Shown: positions 48,491 to 62,600, counted from the first letter of the stretch. The stretch is DNA of 64,000 nt from an uncultured Aquimarina sp. (GCF_947492405.1 NZ_CANLMP010000009.1:112020-176019), one strand, 5' to 3'. Program-made: numbers and translations. The notes: generated from the sequence alone by a model not told the origin.

Positions 48491-51400
48491 ATGTTAGCAA
48501 CGCAAACTGAAAGATTGAATTTTTCTTCCGTAAAGAATAGACCTGATTATCCAGATTTCTTGGATATCCAGATCAAATCCTTTCAAGACTTTTTTCAATT
48601 AGAAACGAAGTCAGAAGAAAGAGGAAATGAAGGTCTTTATAATACCTTCATGGAAAATTTCCCGATTACGGATACACGTAATCAATTTGTACTTGAATTT
48701 TTAGACTACTTTGTAGACCCGCCAAGATATGATTTGCAAGAATGTATAGAGAGAGGTCTTACATATAGTGTTCCACTTAAGGCACGTCTAAAACTTTTCT
48801 GTACCGATCCTGAACACGAAGATTTTGAAACAATTGTACAGGACGTATATTTAGGAACAATTCCTTATATGACTCCAAGTGGTACATTCTGTATTAATGG
48901 AGCAGAACGTGTTGTTGTATCTCAATTACACCGTTCACCAGGTGTTTTCTTTGGACAATCATTCCATGCCAATGGAACTAAACTATATTCTGCCAGAGTA
49001 ATTCCTTTTAAAGGATCTTGGATAGAATTTGCAACAGATATCAATAGCGTTATGTACGCATATATTGATAGAAAGAAAAAATTACCAGTAACTACTCTTT
49101 TCCGTGCTATCGGGTTTGAAAGAGATAAAGATATATTAGAAATTTTTGATCTTGCAGAAGAGGTTAAAGTTTCTAAATCTGGATTAAAGAAAGTATTAGG
49201 TCGTAAACTTGCTGCTCGTGTTTTAAATACTTGGCATGAGGATTTCGTTGATGAAGATACAGGAGAAGTTGTTTCTATCGAGCGTAACGAAATTGTATTA
49301 GATCGTGATACAGTCCTTGATAAAGATCACTTAGATGAGATCGTGGATTCTGGTGCTAAAACCATTTTGCTTCATAAAGAAGATAATCAAAAAGGTGATT
49401 ATGCAATAATCCATAATACATTACAAAAAGATCCTACGAATTCTGAAAAAGAAGCCGTAGAACATATATACCGTCAATTACGTAACGCAGAACCGCCTGA
49501 TGAGGAAACTGCAAGAGGTATTATTGACAAGTTATTCTTCTCAGACCAACGTTACAACTTAGGTGAAGTAGGTCGTTATAGAATGAATAAAAAATTAGGT
49601 CTTAATATCGAAATGGATAAGCAAGTACTTACCAAAGAAGATATTATAACTATCATAAAATACTTAATAGAGTTAATTAACTCTAAAGCTGAAATTGATG
49701 ATATTGATCACCTTTCTAACCGTCGTGTAAGAACCGTAGGAGAGCAATTATCACAACAGTTTGGGGTTGGTTTAGCACGTATGGCTCGTACGATTAGAGA
49801 ACGTATGAACGTAAGAGATAATGAAGTGTTTACTCCAATTGATTTAATTAATGCAAAGACTTTGTCTTCTGTAATTAATTCATTCTTTGGTACTAACCAG
49901 TTATCTCAATTTATGGATCAGACGAATCCATTAGCAGAGATTACTCATAAGCGCAGGCTTTCTGCACTTGGACCTGGTGGTTTATCAAGAGAAAGAGCAG
50001 GTTTTGAGGTTCGAGATGTACATTATACGCACTATGGTCGTTTATGTCCTATTGAAACTCCAGAAGGACCAAATATTGGGTTGATTTCTTCACTTGCGGT
50101 ATTTGCTAAAGTAAATTCTATGGGATTCCTTGAAACTCCTTATCGTAAGGTAGAAGAAGGGAAAGTAGATTTAGGAGAATTTAGATATTTAAGCGCTGAA
50201 GAAGAAGAAGAAAAATTGATAATGCAAGCCAATCTTCCATTAAAAGAAGATGGTACAATTGAGAGCGATAAGGTGATTGCACGTATGGAAGGTGATTTCC
50301 CGGTAATCGAACCATCATCTGTAAATTATGCGGATGTTGCACCTAATCAGATTGCTTCGATTTCTGCATCTTTGATTCCTTTCTTAGAACATGATGATGC
50401 GAACCGTGCATTGATGGGATCGAATATGATGCGTCAGGCAGTTCCTTTATTAAGAGTAGATGCTCCAATTGTAGGAACAGGACTTGAACGTCAGGTAGCT
50501 TCAGATTCCAGAGTATTAATAAATGCCGAAGGAGCTGGAGTTGTTGAGTATGTAGATGCCCAAAAGATAACTATCAAATATGATAGAACGGAAGAAGAAA
50601 GAATGGTAAGTTTTGAGAGTGATTCCAAAACGTATAACCTGATAAAATTCCGTAAGACCAACCAAGGTACTTCTATAAATCTTAAACCAATTGTAAGAGT
50701 TGGGGATAGAGTAAACAAAGGACAAGTACTATGTCAAGGATATGCAACTGAGAATGGAGAACTTGCTTTAGGAAGAAATATGAAGGTTGCCTTCATGCCT
50801 TGGAAAGGATATAATTTTGAGGATGCAATCGTAATTTCTGAGAAAGTAGTTAGAGATGATATCTTTACTTCTATTCATATCGATGAATATTCGTTAGAAG
50901 TAAGAGATACTAAGTTAGGTAACGAAGAGTTGACTAATGATATCCCTAATGTTTCTGAAGAAGCTACAAAAGATCTTGATGAAAATGGAATGATCCGTGT
51001 TGGTGCTGAAATCAAACCAGGAGATATTCTTATTGGTAAGATTACACCAAAAGGAGAAAGTGATCCTACTCCAGAAGAAAAACTGTTAAGAGCTATCTTT
51101 GGTGATAAAGCAGGAGATGTTAAAGATGCTTCTTTAAAAGCTTCACCTTCTTTACACGGTGTTGTTATAGATAAAAAATTGTTCGCTCGTGCTATTAAGG
51201 ATAAGCGTAAACGTTCTCAGGATAAAGAAGATATTTCAATATTAGAAAGATCTTATGATGCAAAGTTTGCATTATTAAAAGCAGAGTTAGTAGATAAATT
51301 ATTTGTAATCGTTGGAGGAAAAACTTCTCAAGGGGTTATTAATGATTTAGGAGAAGAAGTGCTTCCAAAAGGTAAAAAGTTCACTCAGAAAATGCTTAAC

Positions 51401-52300
51401 AGTGTTGATGATTATGCTCACCTTACTAAAGGAACTTGGACTACTGATGATAATCTTAATAAAATGGTTGCTGATTTAATTCACAACTTTAAGATTAAAG
51501 AAAATGATTTACAAGGTAACTTACGTAGAGAGAAATTTACAATCTCTGTAGGTGATGAATTACCTTCTGGAATTATAAAACTTGCTAAAGTTTACATTGC
51601 TAAAAAACGTAAACTTAAAGTAGGTGATAAGATGGCAGGTCGTCACGGTAACAAAGGTATTGTTGCACGTATCGTAAGAGAAGAAGATATGCCTTTCTTA
51701 GAAGATGGAACACCAGTAGATATTGTACTGAATCCATTAGGGGTACCATCTCGTATGAATATTGGTCAGATTTATGAAACTGTATTAGGTTGGGCAGGTC
51801 AGAAATTAGGTAGAAAATATGCTACTCCAATTTTTGACGGAGCTTCCTTAGATCAGATCAATGAATTTACAGATGAAGCGGGTATTCCAAGATTTGGACA
51901 TACGTATTTATATGATGGTGGAACAGGAGATCGTTTTGATCAGCCGGCAACTGTAGGTGTAATCTACATGCTTAAGTTAGGTCATATGGTAGACGATAAA
52001 ATGCACGCACGTTCTATAGGTCCATATTCATTGATTACGCAGCAACCACTTGGTGGTAAAGCACAGTTTGGTGGTCAACGTTTTGGAGAGATGGAAGTAT
52101 GGGCACTGGAGGCTTATGGTGCTTCAGCTACCCTTCGTGAAATACTGACTGTGAAATCTGATGATGTTATCGGTAGAGCTAAAACATACGAAAGTATCGT
52201 GAAAGGTGAACCTATGCCAGAACCAGGATTACCAGAATCATTCAATGTATTAATGCATGAATTGAAAGGTCTGGGTCTGGATATCAGATTAGAAGAATAA
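48491..52300 (+). CDS. rpoB: DNA-directed RNA polymerase subunit beta
   Basis: Full-length RpoB motifs ([39 protein letters not shown]). Confidence 0.99.
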   Translation: MLATQTERLNFSSVKNRPDYPDFLDIQIKSFQDFFQLETKSEERGNEGLYNTFMENFPITDTRNQFVLEFLDYFVDPPRYDLQECIERGLTYSVPLKARLKLFCTDPEHEDFETIVQDVYLGTIPYMTPSGTFCINGAERVVVSQLHRSPGVFFGQSFHANGTKLYSARVIPFKGSWIEFATDINSVMYAYIDRKKKLPVTTLFRAIGFERDKDILEIFDLAEEVKVSKSGLKKVLGRKLAARVLNTWHEDFVDEDTGEVVSIERNEIVLDRDTVLDKDHLDEIVDSGAKTILLHKEDNQKGDYAIIHNTLQKDPTNSEKEAVEHIYRQLRNAEPPDEETARGIIDKLFFSDQRYNLGEVGRYRMNKKLGLNIEMDKQVLTKEDIITIIKYLIELINSKAEIDDIDHLSNRRVRTVGEQLSQQFGVGLARMARTIRERMNVRDNEVFTPIDLINAKTLSSVINSFFGTNQLSQFMDQTNPLAEITHKRRLSALGPGGLSRERAGFEVRDVHYTHYGRLCPIETPEGPNIGLISSLAVFAKVNSMGFLETPYRKVEEGKVDLGEFRYLSAEEEEEKLIMQANLPLKEDGTIESDKVIARMEGDFPVIEPSSVNYADVAPNQIASISASLIPFLEHDDANRALMGSNMMRQAVPLLRVDAPIVGTGLERQVASDSRVLINAEGAGVVEYVDAQKITIKYDRTEEERMVSFESDSKTYNLIKFRKTNQGTSINLKPIVRVGDRVNKGQVLCQGYATENGELALGRNMKVAFMPWKGYNFEDAIVISEKVVRDDIFTSIHIDEYSLEVRDTKLGNEELTNDIPNVSEEATKDLDENGMIRVGAEIKPGDILIGKITPKGESDPTPEEKLLRAIFGDKAGDVKDASLKASPSLHGVVIDKKLFARAIKDKRKRSQDKEDISILERSYDAKFALLKAELVDKLFVIVGGKTSQGVINDLGEEVLPKGKKFTQKMLNSVDDYAHLTKGTWTTDDNLNKMVADLIHNFKIKENDLQGNLRREKFTISVGDELPSGIIKLAKVYIAKKRKLKVGDKMAGRHGNKGIVARIVREEDMPFLEDGTPVDIVLNPLGVPSRMNIGQIYETVLGWAGQKLGRKYATPIFDGASLDQINEFTDEAGIPRFGHTYLYDGGTGDRFDQPATVGVIYMLKLGHMVDDKMHARSIGPYSLITQQPLGGKAQFGGQRFGEMEVWALEAYGASATLREILTVKSDDVIGRAKTYESIVKGEPMPEPGLPESFNVLMHELKGLGLDIRLEE

Positions 52301-52312
52301 TATATTTGAAAT

Positions 52313-52340
52313 CGTACCCTGAGAGTAGTCAAAGGGTACG
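52313..52340. repeat. REP-like hairpin between rpoB and rpoC
   Basis: cgtaccct-gagagtagtcaa-agggtacg. Confidence 0.6.
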
Positions 52341-52393
52341 ATAAAATTATTATTCAAAATTAAATTACAATAATTCTTAAGCAACCATATATT

Positions 52394-55300
52394 ATGGCAA
52401 GAAATAATGATAAGAATACAGTAAAGAGGTTTAATAAAATCTCTATAGGTTTAGCCTCTCCTGAGTCAATTTTAGCAGCGTCACAGGGAGAAGTTTTAAA
52501 GCCTGAAACTATCAATTATCGTACTCACAAACCGGAGCGTGATGGTTTGTTCTGTGAGCGTATTTTTGGACCTGTTAAGGACTTTGAATGTGCTTGTGGT
52601 AAATATAAAAGAATTCGTTACAAAGGGATCGTTTGTGATCGATGTGGTGTTGAAGTAACGGAAAAGAAAGTTAGAAGAGATCGTGTAGGACACATTAATT
52701 TAGTTGTTCCTGTAGCTCATATATGGTACTTCCGTTCTTTACCAAATAAAATAGGTTATTTATTAGGGCTGCCGTCTAAGAAATTAGATATGATTATTTA
52801 CTACGAAAGATACGTAGTAATTCAACCTGGTATCGCTAAAAATGAAGAAGGGGAGCCAGTTCAGAAAATGGATTTCCTTACAGAAGAAGAATATCTTAAT
52901 ATTTTGGATAGTCTTCCTCAGGAGAATTTATACTTGGATGATACTGATCCTAATAAGTTTATCGCTAAGATGGGTGCAGAATGCCTGATCGAAATCTTAA
53001 AGAGAATTGATCTTGATGATCTGTCATACCAATTAAGACATAAAGCAAATAATGAAACTTCTAAGCAACGTAAAACTGAGGCATTAAAACGTCTTCAGGT
53101 AGTTGAATCATTACGTGATGCTAATAAGAATAGAGAAAACCGTCCTGAATGGATGATTCTTAAAGTAGTTCCGGTAATTCCGCCAGAATTACGCCCATTA
53201 GTACCACTTGATGGAGGTCGTTTTGCAACATCCGATTTAAATGACTTATATCGTCGTGTAATTATCCGTAATAATCGTTTGAAGCGTTTGATGGAAATCA
53301 AAGCGCCAGAAGTAATTTTGCGTAATGAAAAACGTATGTTACAGGAATCTGTAGATTCTTTATTCGATAATACGCGTAAAGCTTCCGCAGTTAAGACAGA
53401 TTCTAACAGACCATTAAAGTCACTATCAGATTCATTAAAAGGTAAGCAAGGACGTTTCCGTCAGAACTTACTTGGAAAGCGTGTGGATTATTCTGCTCGT
53501 TCTGTAATTGTTGTTGGACCAGAATTGAAATTATTCGAATGTGGTCTTCCTAAGAATATGGCAGCCGAGTTGTACAAGCCATTTGTGATCCGAAAGTTGA
53601 TCGAGCGTGGTATTGTTAAAACAGTAAAATCTGCAAAGAAAATTATAGATAGAAAAGAGCCTGTTGTTTGGGATATCTTGGAGAATGTTCTAAAAGGACA
53701 TCCAGTATTACTAAACCGTGCTCCTACGCTTCACCGTTTAGGTATTCAGGCATTCCAGCCTAAGCTTATTGAAGGTAAAGCGATACAGTTGCACCCATTG
53801 GTGTGTACAGCATTTAACGCCGATTTTGATGGAGATCAGATGGCAGTGCATTTACCATTAGGACCAGAAGCAATATTAGAAGCACAATTATTAATGTTAG
53901 CTTCTCATAATATCTTAAACCCTGCCAATGGTTCACCAGTAACGGTACCTTCTCAGGATATGGTATTAGGACTGTATTATATGACTAAATCTCGTAGATC
54001 AACACCTGAATTAGAAATTAAAGGTGAAGATTTAACGTTTTATTCTCCAGAAGAGGTAGTTATTGCCTACAATGAGAAAAGATTAGATATCAATGCTAAC
54101 ATAAAAGTTAGAACAAAAGATATCGAAGAAGGAGAGTTAGTAACTAAAATAATAGAAACTACTACTGGTAGAGTTTTATTTAATGAAAAAGTTCCGGAAA
54201 AAGCTGGTTATATAAATGAAGTATTGACTAAAAAATCTCTAAGAGATATTATTGGTGGTATTTTAAAAGTAACAAGTGTTCCAGAAACTGCTGCTTTCTT
54301 AGATGAAATTAAAACATTAGGATATAATTTTGCATTTAGAGGAGGATTATCATTTAGTTTAGGAGATATCATCATTCCTGCAGAGAAGCATAAAATGATT
54401 GCTGATGCTAACGGTCAAGTAGATAATATTGTAGCCAATTATAACATGGGTCTTATTACTAATAATGAGCGTTATAATCAGGTAATTGATATATGGACAT
54501 CTACTAATGCTGAGTTGACAGAGTTGTCGATGAAACGTATTAGAGAAGATCAACAAGGATTTAACTCAGTATATATGATGCTTGATTCTGGAGCAAGGGG
54601 ATCTAAAGAACAGATTCGTCAGCTTACAGGAATGCGTGGATTGATGGCTAAACCGAAAAAATCTAACTCGGCTGGTGGAGAAATTATTGAGAATCCGATT
54701 CTTTCTAACTTTAAAGAAGGTCTTTCAATTCTTGAATACTTTATATCTACACACGGTGCTCGTAAAGGTCTTGCGGATACCGCACTTAAAACTGCAGATG
54801 CAGGATACCTTACACGTCGTTTAGTGGATGTTGCACAAGATGTAATTGTTAATATTGAAGATTGTGGAACGTTAAGAGGTGTAGAAGTTAGCCCATTAAA
54901 GAAAAATGAGGAGATTATAGAAGGTCTTGCTGCTAGAATTACAGGTAGAACTTCATTGATGGATGTAATTAATCCGTTAACTCAAGAAGTGCTTGTAGAA
55001 GCAGGTGTGGAGATTGATGATGCAACTGCTAAGAATATAGAAAATTCTCCTGTAGAGTCAGTAGAAGTTCGTTCTGCTCTTACGTGTGAGGCTAAGAAAG
55101 GTATATGTGTCAAATGTTATGGACGTAACCTAGCTACTGGTAAAACAGTTCAACGAGGTGAAGCAGTAGGTGTTGTTGCTGCCCAGTCAATTGGAGAACC
55201 GGGAACACAGCTTACATTACGTACATTCCACGTTGGAGGTATTGCAAGTAATATTTCGGAAGAAAATCAACTAAAATCTAAGTTTGCCGGTAAAGCAGAA

Positions 55301-56692
55301 ATAGAAGAATTGAAGACCGTAAAAGGTCAGGATTCTGAAGGAAAGGAAATTGATGTAGTAATTTCTCGTACTTCTGAAGTTAAGATTATTGATCCTAAAA
55401 CTAAGATTGTACTTAGTACAAATCTTATACCTTATGGTTCTCAATTATTCATTAAGAGTGGTGATACTGTTAAGGCTGATCAAAGTATCTGTCAGTGGGA
55501 TCCATATAATGGTGTGATTATTTCAGAGTTTGCTGGAAAAGTAAGCTACGAAAATGTAGAGCAAGGGGTAACATATCAAGTAGAAATAGATGAACAAACT
55601 GGATTCCAGGAGAAAGTAATCTCAGAATCTCGTGATAAGAAAAAGATACCTACGCTTCTAATTATGGGTAAAGGTGACGAAGTTCTTCGTTCATATAACT
55701 TACCTGTAGGAGCTCACTTAATGGTAGATGATAATGAAAAGATTGAGGTAGGTAAGATTTTGGTTAAGATTCCTCGTAAATCAGCAAAAGCTGGTGATAT
55801 TACAGGAGGTCTTCCACGTGTAACAGAATTGTTTGAAGCACGTAATCCATCGAACCCTGCAGTTGTTAGTGAAATTGATGGTGTGGTATCATTTGGTAAA
55901 ATCAAGCGTGGTAACCGTGAGATTATTGTAGAATCTAGAATTGGTGAAATCAAGAAATATCTTGTGAAATTATCAAATCAGATTCTTGTACAAGAGAATG
56001 ATTTTGTACGTGCAGGTATGCCTTTATCTGATGGTTCTGTAACTCCTGAAGATATCCTTAAGATTAAAGGACCTTCAGCTGTACAGCAATATTTAGTTAA
56101 TGAAGTACAAGAAGTATATAGGTTACAAGGTGTGAAGATTAATGATAAGCATTTTGAAGTAGTAGTACGTCAAATGATGCGTAAAGTAAGAATTCAGGAT
56201 CCAGGTGACACTATTTTCTTAGAAAATCAATTAATTCATAAATCTGATTTCATAGTTGAGAATGATTCTATGTACGGAATGAAGGTGATTGAAGATGCTG
56301 GTGATAGTGAAAACCTTAAAGCTGGTCAGATCATATCACCTCGTGATTTAAGAGATGAAAATTCTCTTTTACGTAGAGAAGATAAGAATTTAGTAGAGGC
56401 ACGAGATGTTACTCCTGCTACGGCGACTCCAATACTTCAAGGTATCACAAGAGCTTCGCTTCAAACTAAATCGTTTATCTCTGCAGCATCATTCCAGGAA
56501 ACAACAAAAGTACTAAACGAAGCTGCGGTAAGCGGTAAGGTTGATGATCTGGAAGGATTGAAAGAGAATGTAATCGTTGGACATAGAATCCCTGCCGGAA
56601 CAGGTATGAGAGATTATGAAAGTATCATAGTTGGTTCTAAAGAAGAGTTCGAAGATCGAATGGAACAACGACAAGAAGTTAATTATAATTAA
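52394..56692 (+). CDS. rpoC: DNA-directed RNA polymerase subunit beta'
   Basis: [39 protein letters not shown]. Confidence 0.99.
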   Translation: MARNNDKNTVKRFNKISIGLASPESILAASQGEVLKPETINYRTHKPERDGLFCERIFGPVKDFECACGKYKRIRYKGIVCDRCGVEVTEKKVRRDRVGHINLVVPVAHIWYFRSLPNKIGYLLGLPSKKLDMIIYYERYVVIQPGIAKNEEGEPVQKMDFLTEEEYLNILDSLPQENLYLDDTDPNKFIAKMGAECLIEILKRIDLDDLSYQLRHKANNETSKQRKTEALKRLQVVESLRDANKNRENRPEWMILKVVPVIPPELRPLVPLDGGRFATSDLNDLYRRVIIRNNRLKRLMEIKAPEVILRNEKRMLQESVDSLFDNTRKASAVKTDSNRPLKSLSDSLKGKQGRFRQNLLGKRVDYSARSVIVVGPELKLFECGLPKNMAAELYKPFVIRKLIERGIVKTVKSAKKIIDRKEPVVWDILENVLKGHPVLLNRAPTLHRLGIQAFQPKLIEGKAIQLHPLVCTAFNADFDGDQMAVHLPLGPEAILEAQLLMLASHNILNPANGSPVTVPSQDMVLGLYYMTKSRRSTPELEIKGEDLTFYSPEEVVIAYNEKRLDINANIKVRTKDIEEGELVTKIIETTTGRVLFNEKVPEKAGYINEVLTKKSLRDIIGGILKVTSVPETAAFLDEIKTLGYNFAFRGGLSFSLGDIIIPAEKHKMIADANGQVDNIVANYNMGLITNNERYNQVIDIWTSTNAELTELSMKRIREDQQGFNSVYMMLDSGARGSKEQIRQLTGMRGLMAKPKKSNSAGGEIIENPILSNFKEGLSILEYFISTHGARKGLADTALKTADAGYLTRRLVDVAQDVIVNIEDCGTLRGVEVSPLKKNEEIIEGLAARITGRTSLMDVINPLTQEVLVEAGVEIDDATAKNIENSPVESVEVRSALTCEAKKGICVKCYGRNLATGKTVQRGEAVGVVAAQSIGEPGTQLTLRTFHVGGIASNISEENQLKSKFAGKAEIEELKTVKGQDSEGKEIDVVISRTSEVKIIDPKTKIVLSTNLIPYGSQLFIKSGDTVKADQSICQWDPYNGVIISEFAGKVSYENVEQGVTYQVEIDEQTGFQEKVISESRDKKKIPTLLIMGKGDEVLRSYNLPVGAHLMVDDNEKIEVGKILVKIPRKSAKAGDITGGLPRVTELFEARNPSNPAVVSEIDGVVSFGKIKRGNREIIVESRIGEIKKYLVKLSNQILVQENDFVRAGMPLSDGSVTPEDILKIKGPSAVQQYLVNEVQEVYRLQGVKINDKHFEVVVRQMMRKVRIQDPGDTIFLENQLIHKSDFIVENDSMYGMKVIEDAGDSENLKAGQIISPRDLRDENSLLRREDKNLVEARDVTPATATPILQGITRASLQTKSFISAASFQETTKVLNEAAVSGKVDDLEGLKENVIVGHRIPAGTGMRDYESIIVGSKEEFEDRMEQRQEVNYN

Positions 56693-56698
56693 TCAGTT

Positions 56699-56720
56699 AA
56701 GCCTGCCAATTGGCAGGCTT
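56699..56720 (+). terminator. Operon terminator after rpoC
   Basis: Perfect 22-bp palindrome aagcctgccaattggcaggctt followed by T-rich sequence. Confidence 0.85.
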
Positions 56721-56762
56721 TCTGTTTTAAGAACCAATGTGTTCAGGTAAAATATTTTAAAA

Positions 56763-57077
56763 ATGGCAGACGAAAAGAAACCAAAACAAAATCAGTTAAA
56801 CATAGAGCTAGATGATGCTATTGCAGATGGGATTTATAGCAACCTTGCAATTATTAACCATTCAGTATCAGAATTTGTAGTTGACTTTGTAAATATTATG
56901 CCAGGAAGACCTAAAAGTAAAGTGAAAAGTAGGATCATTTTAACTCCTCAGCATGCCAAAAGATTATTAAAAGCACTGGGAGATAATGTGTCTAGATTTG
57001 AAGCTGCTCATGGTGAAATTAAAGATTATGAGCAACCACCGATTCCTTTGAATTTCGGTCCTACCGGACAAGCATAA
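56763..57077 (+). CDS. DUF3467 family protein
   Basis: NQLNIELDDAIADGIYSNLAIINHSVSEFVVDFVNIMPGRPKSKVKSRIILTPQHAKRLL. Confidence 0.88.
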   Translation: MADEKKPKQNQLNIELDDAIADGIYSNLAIINHSVSEFVVDFVNIMPGRPKSKVKSRIILTPQHAKRLLKALGDNVSRFEAAHGEIKDYEQPPIPLNFGPTGQA

Positions 57078-57221
57078 GAAGTGTAAAATATTCTTAAGAG
57101 TAATATGTGATCCGTTTGATTGATAAAATCAGGCGGATTTTTATTTTGAAATATATCTATACTTGATCAGTACTTATATTTTTGTTACCTTAAACATTCT
57201 TATAACTAAGTGTATTAAATT

Positions 57222-57542
57222 ATGTCTGATCGGATTAAAACCTATTCTGAATTCTATAAGTTCTACTTAACAGAACACAAAAATAGAACTAGTAGAACTT
57301 TACATTTTGTTGGTACTTTTTTGGTTTTTATTATTGTAGCAATTGCTATTTATTACGGTTGGGGTTGGAAATGGTTTTTGGTACCTATTGTTGGGTATGG
57401 TTTTGCATGGGTAGGTCACGCCTTTTTTGAAAAAAATAAGCCGGCAACATTCAAGTATCCTTTATGGAGTTTAATTTCAGATTTTAAGTTGTTCTTTGAG
57501 ATTCTTCTTGGAAAGCGATCATTGGATAGCACAAAAGATTGA
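57222..57542 (+). CDS. DUF962/Mpo1-like membrane protein
   Basis: YSEFYKFYLTEHKNRTSRTLHFVGTFLVF...GYGFAWVGHAFFEKNKPATFKYPLWSLISDFK. Confidence 0.88.
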   Translation: MSDRIKTYSEFYKFYLTEHKNRTSRTLHFVGTFLVFIIVAIAIYYGWGWKWFLVPIVGYGFAWVGHAFFEKNKPATFKYPLWSLISDFKLFFEILLGKRSLDSTKD

Positions 57543-57700
57543 TATAATAATATTTTATACTAAAATAAAAGTTAATAGATTTTTGTAATATTTCGTATAA
57601 AAATCGATTTAATAAATGCTTTTTAAGAAGCGTTTATTGTAAAAACGTATAGAACTTATTTATTTCTTATAAACGGTTTTAAAACACCTCTAAATAACGT

Positions 57701-59287
57701 TTAGAATTCTGAAGTAAAGTGAAAAGTTATAGAAGGGTACTTTTGTTGTGTCATTTGTAAACTGAAAGAAGAATCTGCTAAAAATACTAATTGCCCTCTT
57801 TTATCCTTTGCTAAAAATTTACTTTTCACACGCTTGAAGTCTTTAAACTCATCATTGTCTATGTCTTCGGTTTCAATCCAACAAGCTTTATGCACATTAA
57901 GATTTTCATAGGTACATTTTGCTCCGTATTCATGCTCTAACCTATATTGTATTACTTCGTACTGAAGCGCTCCAACCGTTCCAATTACTTTTCTTCCGTT
58001 CAATTCTAAGGTGAATAATTGCGCTACTCCTTCATCCATTAATTGGTCAATTCCTTTTGCTAATTGCTTGGATTTCATAGGGTCAGCGTTGTTTATATAT
58101 CTAAAATGCTCTGGAGAGAAACTAGGAATTCCCTTATAATTTAATTGCTCACCGGTCGTTAGTGTGTCTCCTATCTTGAAATTGCCAGTATCATGTAAAC
58201 CAACAATATCGCCTGGATAAGAGATGTCTACAATTTCTTTTTTTTCTGCAAAAAAAGCATTTGGACTTGAGAATTTTAGTTTTTTGTTATGCCTTGTATG
58301 CAAATAAGGTACATTTCTTTCAAAAGTTCCTGATACTATTTTAATGAAAGCCAATCGGTCTCTATGCTTAGGATCCATATTTGCATGAATCTTAAAGACG
58401 AAGCCCGTAAAATCTTTTTCATCAGGTTCTACAAGTCTAATATCGCTCTCTTTAGGTCTTGGTGTTGGAGCAATTGAAACAAAACAATCTAATAATTCAC
58501 GAACCCCAAAATTATTCAATGCTGAACCAAAAAAGACAGGTTGTAAACTCCCATTTTGATAAGACTCTTTTTCAAAAGATGGGTAAATACCCTCTACTAA
58601 TTCTATTTCTTCACGTAAAGTTTCGGCTGCAGTATCACCAATTAATGTATTAAGTTCAGATGAGGATAAATCAGAAACTTCAATAGTTTCTTCTATATTC
58701 TTTCTACTATCTCCGCTAAAAAGATTAATATTTTTTTCCCAAAGATTATAAATTCCTTTAAAATCATATCCCATTCCAATAGGAAAGCTTAGTGGAGTAA
58801 CTTTTAATCCGAGTTTCTGTTCAACTTCGTCTAGTAGTTCAAAAGCATCTTTCCCTTCACGATCCAGTTTATTTATAAAAACAATCATAGGGATGTTGCG
58901 CATTCTACAAACAGATACTAATTTTTCAGTTTGTTCCTCTACACCTTTGGCAACATCAATTACGACAATTACACTATCAACGGCAGTTAAAGTTCTAAAG
59001 GTATCTTCGGCAAAATCTTTATGTCCTGGTGTGTCTAAAATATTAATTTTAACATTTTGGTATTCAAAGGCCAAAACTGATGTAGCAACAGAGATTCCTC
59101 TTTGGCGCTCAATCTCCATAAAATCACTAGTAGCACCTTTCTTAATTTTATTAGATTTAACGGCTCCAGCTTCCTGTATTGCACCGCCAAATAAGAGCAA
59201 TTTTTCAGTTAACGTTGTTTTACCTGCATCAGGGTGAGAAATGATACCAAAAGTTCGTCTTCTCTTTATTTCCTCAGTGAATTTCAT
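57701..59287 (-). CDS. prfC: Peptide chain release factor 3
   Basis: RRTFGIISHPDAGKTTLTEKLLLFGGAIQEAGAVK; SDFMEIERQRGISV. Confidence 0.97.
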   Translation of the reverse strand: MKFTEEIKRRRTFGIISHPDAGKTTLTEKLLLFGGAIQEAGAVKSNKIKKGATSDFMEIERQRGISVATSVLAFEYQNVKINILDTPGHKDFAEDTFRTLTAVDSVIVVIDVAKGVEEQTEKLVSVCRMRNIPMIVFINKLDREGKDAFELLDEVEQKLGLKVTPLSFPIGMGYDFKGIYNLWEKNINLFSGDSRKNIEETIEVSDLSSSELNTLIGDTAAETLREEIELVEGIYPSFEKESYQNGSLQPVFFGSALNNFGVRELLDCFVSIAPTPRPKESDIRLVEPDEKDFTGFVFKIHANMDPKHRDRLAFIKIVSGTFERNVPYLHTRHNKKLKFSSPNAFFAEKKEIVDISYPGDIVGLHDTGNFKIGDTLTTGEQLNYKGIPSFSPEHFRYINNADPMKSKQLAKGIDQLMDEGVAQLFTLELNGRKVIGTVGALQYEVIQYRLEHEYGAKCTYENLNVHKACWIETEDIDNDEFKDFKRVKSKFLAKDKRGQLVFLADSSFSLQMTQQKYPSITFHFTSEF

Positions 59288-59493
59288 TGTAGTTATATTG
59301 CTAAAGTCTGCAAATATACTACTTAAAACTACAAAGCCATTATAAGTAACGAAAACAAGAGTTTTTCGAAATATTGTGTTTTTGATGTGATTTATGGCGA
59401 GATAAAAGTGTATTTCATCGAAAAATTAAAAAAAAGATGGGGAAAAAGGTGTTAGATATATAAATGTATCGCCATATTTGTAGTTAGTGTTAT

Positions 59494-59515
59494 TTACGGT
59501 TTTTCCGTAATTTTG
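59494..59515 (+). promoter_or_regulatory. Putative promoter with overlapping inverted repeat
   Basis: ttacgg-ttttt-ccgtaa (59494-59510) overlapping TAATTTTG (59508-59515). Confidence 0.45.
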
Positions 59516-59555
59516 CTTAAATTTTGAAAATATAAATATTATTTAGATATTTATA

Positions 59556-59598
59556 AATAGCCTATAAAAGTTGCTACCCACAACTTTTACAAGCTATT
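59556..59598 (+). promoter_or_regulatory. Long 5'-UTR hairpin upstream of the giant surface protein
   Basis: aatagcctataaaagttg-ctaccca-caacttttacaagctatt, 16/18 complementary. Confidence 0.7.
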
Positions 59599-59613
59599 GT
59601 AAACCATCGTCAT

Positions 59614-62600
59614 ATGAAAAAAATTACCCAAGTCTCAGGACATTTAGGGCTCCTAAATGTTTTGGTTAAGAATTCTTATTACCTACTATTTTTTTTCCTT
59701 TTTATAGGATTTAATGGTAATTCTCAAAATCCTGTTACCAGCTGGACGATTAGTACAGAAGCTGCAACAGACCAAGATACTTATTCTGCTAGCGGACAAA
59801 CGTATCAATATGGACAAGGAGATGAAGTGATTATAACTTCTGTAACATATAATAGTAATGTCTATACCATTCCATTTGCAAGTCAATTTTACATTTTTAG
59901 ACGTGATGATATTGCTTCGAATGCTCAGGGAGTAGCGGTTTTAGGAGATAAAGCAAGTATTTTCTATGAGAGAACGGGAGGTTCGAATTTTATTTATGGA
60001 CCTAGTTTACCGGGAACTCCTGGAGACATTGATCTTGAATCGATTTTAAAAGAGCCCGTTATTAATAGAGGTGCTTTAGATGTTTTTAGGAATCAAGGTA
60101 CGAATTCAGGTGATGAAGGACCATCGAATATCGAAAGAATTGATGTTGTTTTTCCTGCATTAAAAGTGAATAATGTAGCCGATCTAACCTTAAATGGTTT
60201 TTTAGCATCAGAGAAGAATGGGAACAACACCTTTAAGGCAGCGGCAATACTTACTATAGATGGGTCTGGGAATCCTCTTTCTTACGGTAATTTGGTAACG
60301 ATTGTTGCAAATACTTCTTATGGAGAACCAACGGTTAATTCGTTTAATCCAGTTAGGAATAATGCTTTTATAGAAGACTCTAATAGTGATAATCAGCCAA
60401 TTAGAGTTGGTGGAGCGGGTGAAAGAATGGGGTTATCTATTATAACTTTTGCCGATTTAGGTATTAGTGCAGGAGAAACTTTTTACGGATTATCGTTTTT
60501 TGGTGATGATGTTGTAGATAGTGATAATTTGTTAGATGTAACAACATTTCCTGATAATACTTCAACAGGAGCTGATATCTATGGAGCTTTAGGTACTATA
60601 GTAACCGCTTCTGGTTTCGATCCTGCCGATCAAGATGGAGATTTGGTTTCTAATACGGTGGATTTAGATGATGATAATGATGGTATTCTCGATACAAACG
60701 AACAACCAGGTGGAGATCCTTTTGCAGATGAAGATGGAGATTTAGTTCCAAATTATTTGGATACTAGTTTTTCTGGTTTCTCTGATAGCAATGGCGACGG
60801 TATAAGTGATCAATTTGATACAGATATAGACGGTATTATTGATCAATTTGATGTTGATAGTGATGGTGATGGATGTTTTGATGCTATTGAGGCGTCAGGT
60901 AGTTTTTTGTATTCGGATTTAACCATTGACAATAACCTAGCAAATACATCAGCTGATGTGGATTCTGATGGGATTCCAATCATATCTGGAAGCCCTCAGA
61001 CTAATGATCCTGATGTTTTAGATCGCGCTGTAAACCCATGTAATGCAGGAAGTAGTGATGGAGATATAGTTTCTGACGCAGATGATCTTGATGATGATAA
61101 CGATGGTATTTTAGATATAGATGAACTTAATTGTGCCACTACATCAAGAACACTAGATCAGACGTTTAGCAGTACGGCCAATCCATTTACTCAAGCAGAT
61201 GTATATCCTTTTGATGTTTCTGGGACTACTAGTACAGTGGATGCTTCTTTTACAGCTTCTCTACAGGGAGGTGCCGGATGGGCTTCAGGTGTTTCTAATG
61301 TTAATGGTAGCGTAGGTGTTACGAATTTTGTAAATCTTCAGGCAAATAATACAGATTTTACCGTTGGAGACACATATACGTATACATTAACATTCTCAGA
61401 AACAGTATATGATGTTGTTTTTAAATGGGGTGGTCTGGATAATAGTGATCGTTCTGATTTCTTTGCAACCAGTGATGGAAATCAACCGATTGCACTATCG
61501 ATTACTAATAATGTTGGTGGAGGAAAAACCATTACAGGGAACAGTGTAGTGAGTACTGCTGGTGGAGCGAATGCACCATCAAATAGTATAGAGGTAAGTA
61601 TTCCAGGACCGGTAAGAACTATAACAATTATTTCTGCTAAACAAGATGGTAATGCAGGTAATGTCACTTTGCAGTTTTATGATTTAGTTTATTGCGTTGC
61701 GGTAAATAGTGATGCCGATGGAAATCCAGATCATTTAGATACAGATAGCGATGATGATGGGTGTTTTGATGCGTTAGAAGGTAGTGGTAGTTTTACAAAC
61801 ACTAATGTTGATGGTAGTAGCGGAGAGCTAACTGGAGGAGTAGGGACTAATGGAGTTCCATCTATTACAGGAAGTCCGCAAGGTACAAATACAGCTGTTA
61901 CAGATGCTGGAGATACTTTGGCTTGTGATATAGCTATTGATGCGGTTGACGATTTAGGAACTACTGTAGTAGAAGGAATAGGTGGACAAACGATAGCTAA
62001 CGTTTTAAATAATGATGATATAGAAGGAGCAACACCAACAACTTCTACGGTAGATCTTACCCTAGTTAGTTCAGGTAATCCAGGTATTACTTTAAATACA
62101 GGAACAGGTTCTATTGATGTCGCAAGTTCTGTCCCTGTTGGGGAATATACGTTAACTTATCAAATCTGTCCTGCAGGATCAACCTTTTCATGTGATGTAG
62201 CTGTAGTTAGTATTGTTGTACTAAAAGATAGTGATGGAGATACGGTTCCTGATACTACAGATCTAGATGATGATAATGATGGGATTTTAGATAGCGATGA
62301 AAATGGTTGTGCCTCTGGCGATACTCGTGTTAATTTCACATTATTATCAGAAGATTTCGGAGCGGCTGATGGAACTCGCGTATCTTCTGTGTATACAAAC
62401 TATAGCTATGAAGATGGAACAGGTTCTGGTAATGGTGGAGGAAACCCAATAGATCTTCAGGATGGAGAATATACTATATTCGAAGACATTCAGGCAGTTT
62501 CGCCAACTTTTGCTTCCGTAGTTTGGAAAACAATAGGTGATCATACTACAGGTCCTGGAGATTTTACTGGTAGGATGGCTATCTATAATTCTAATAATAT

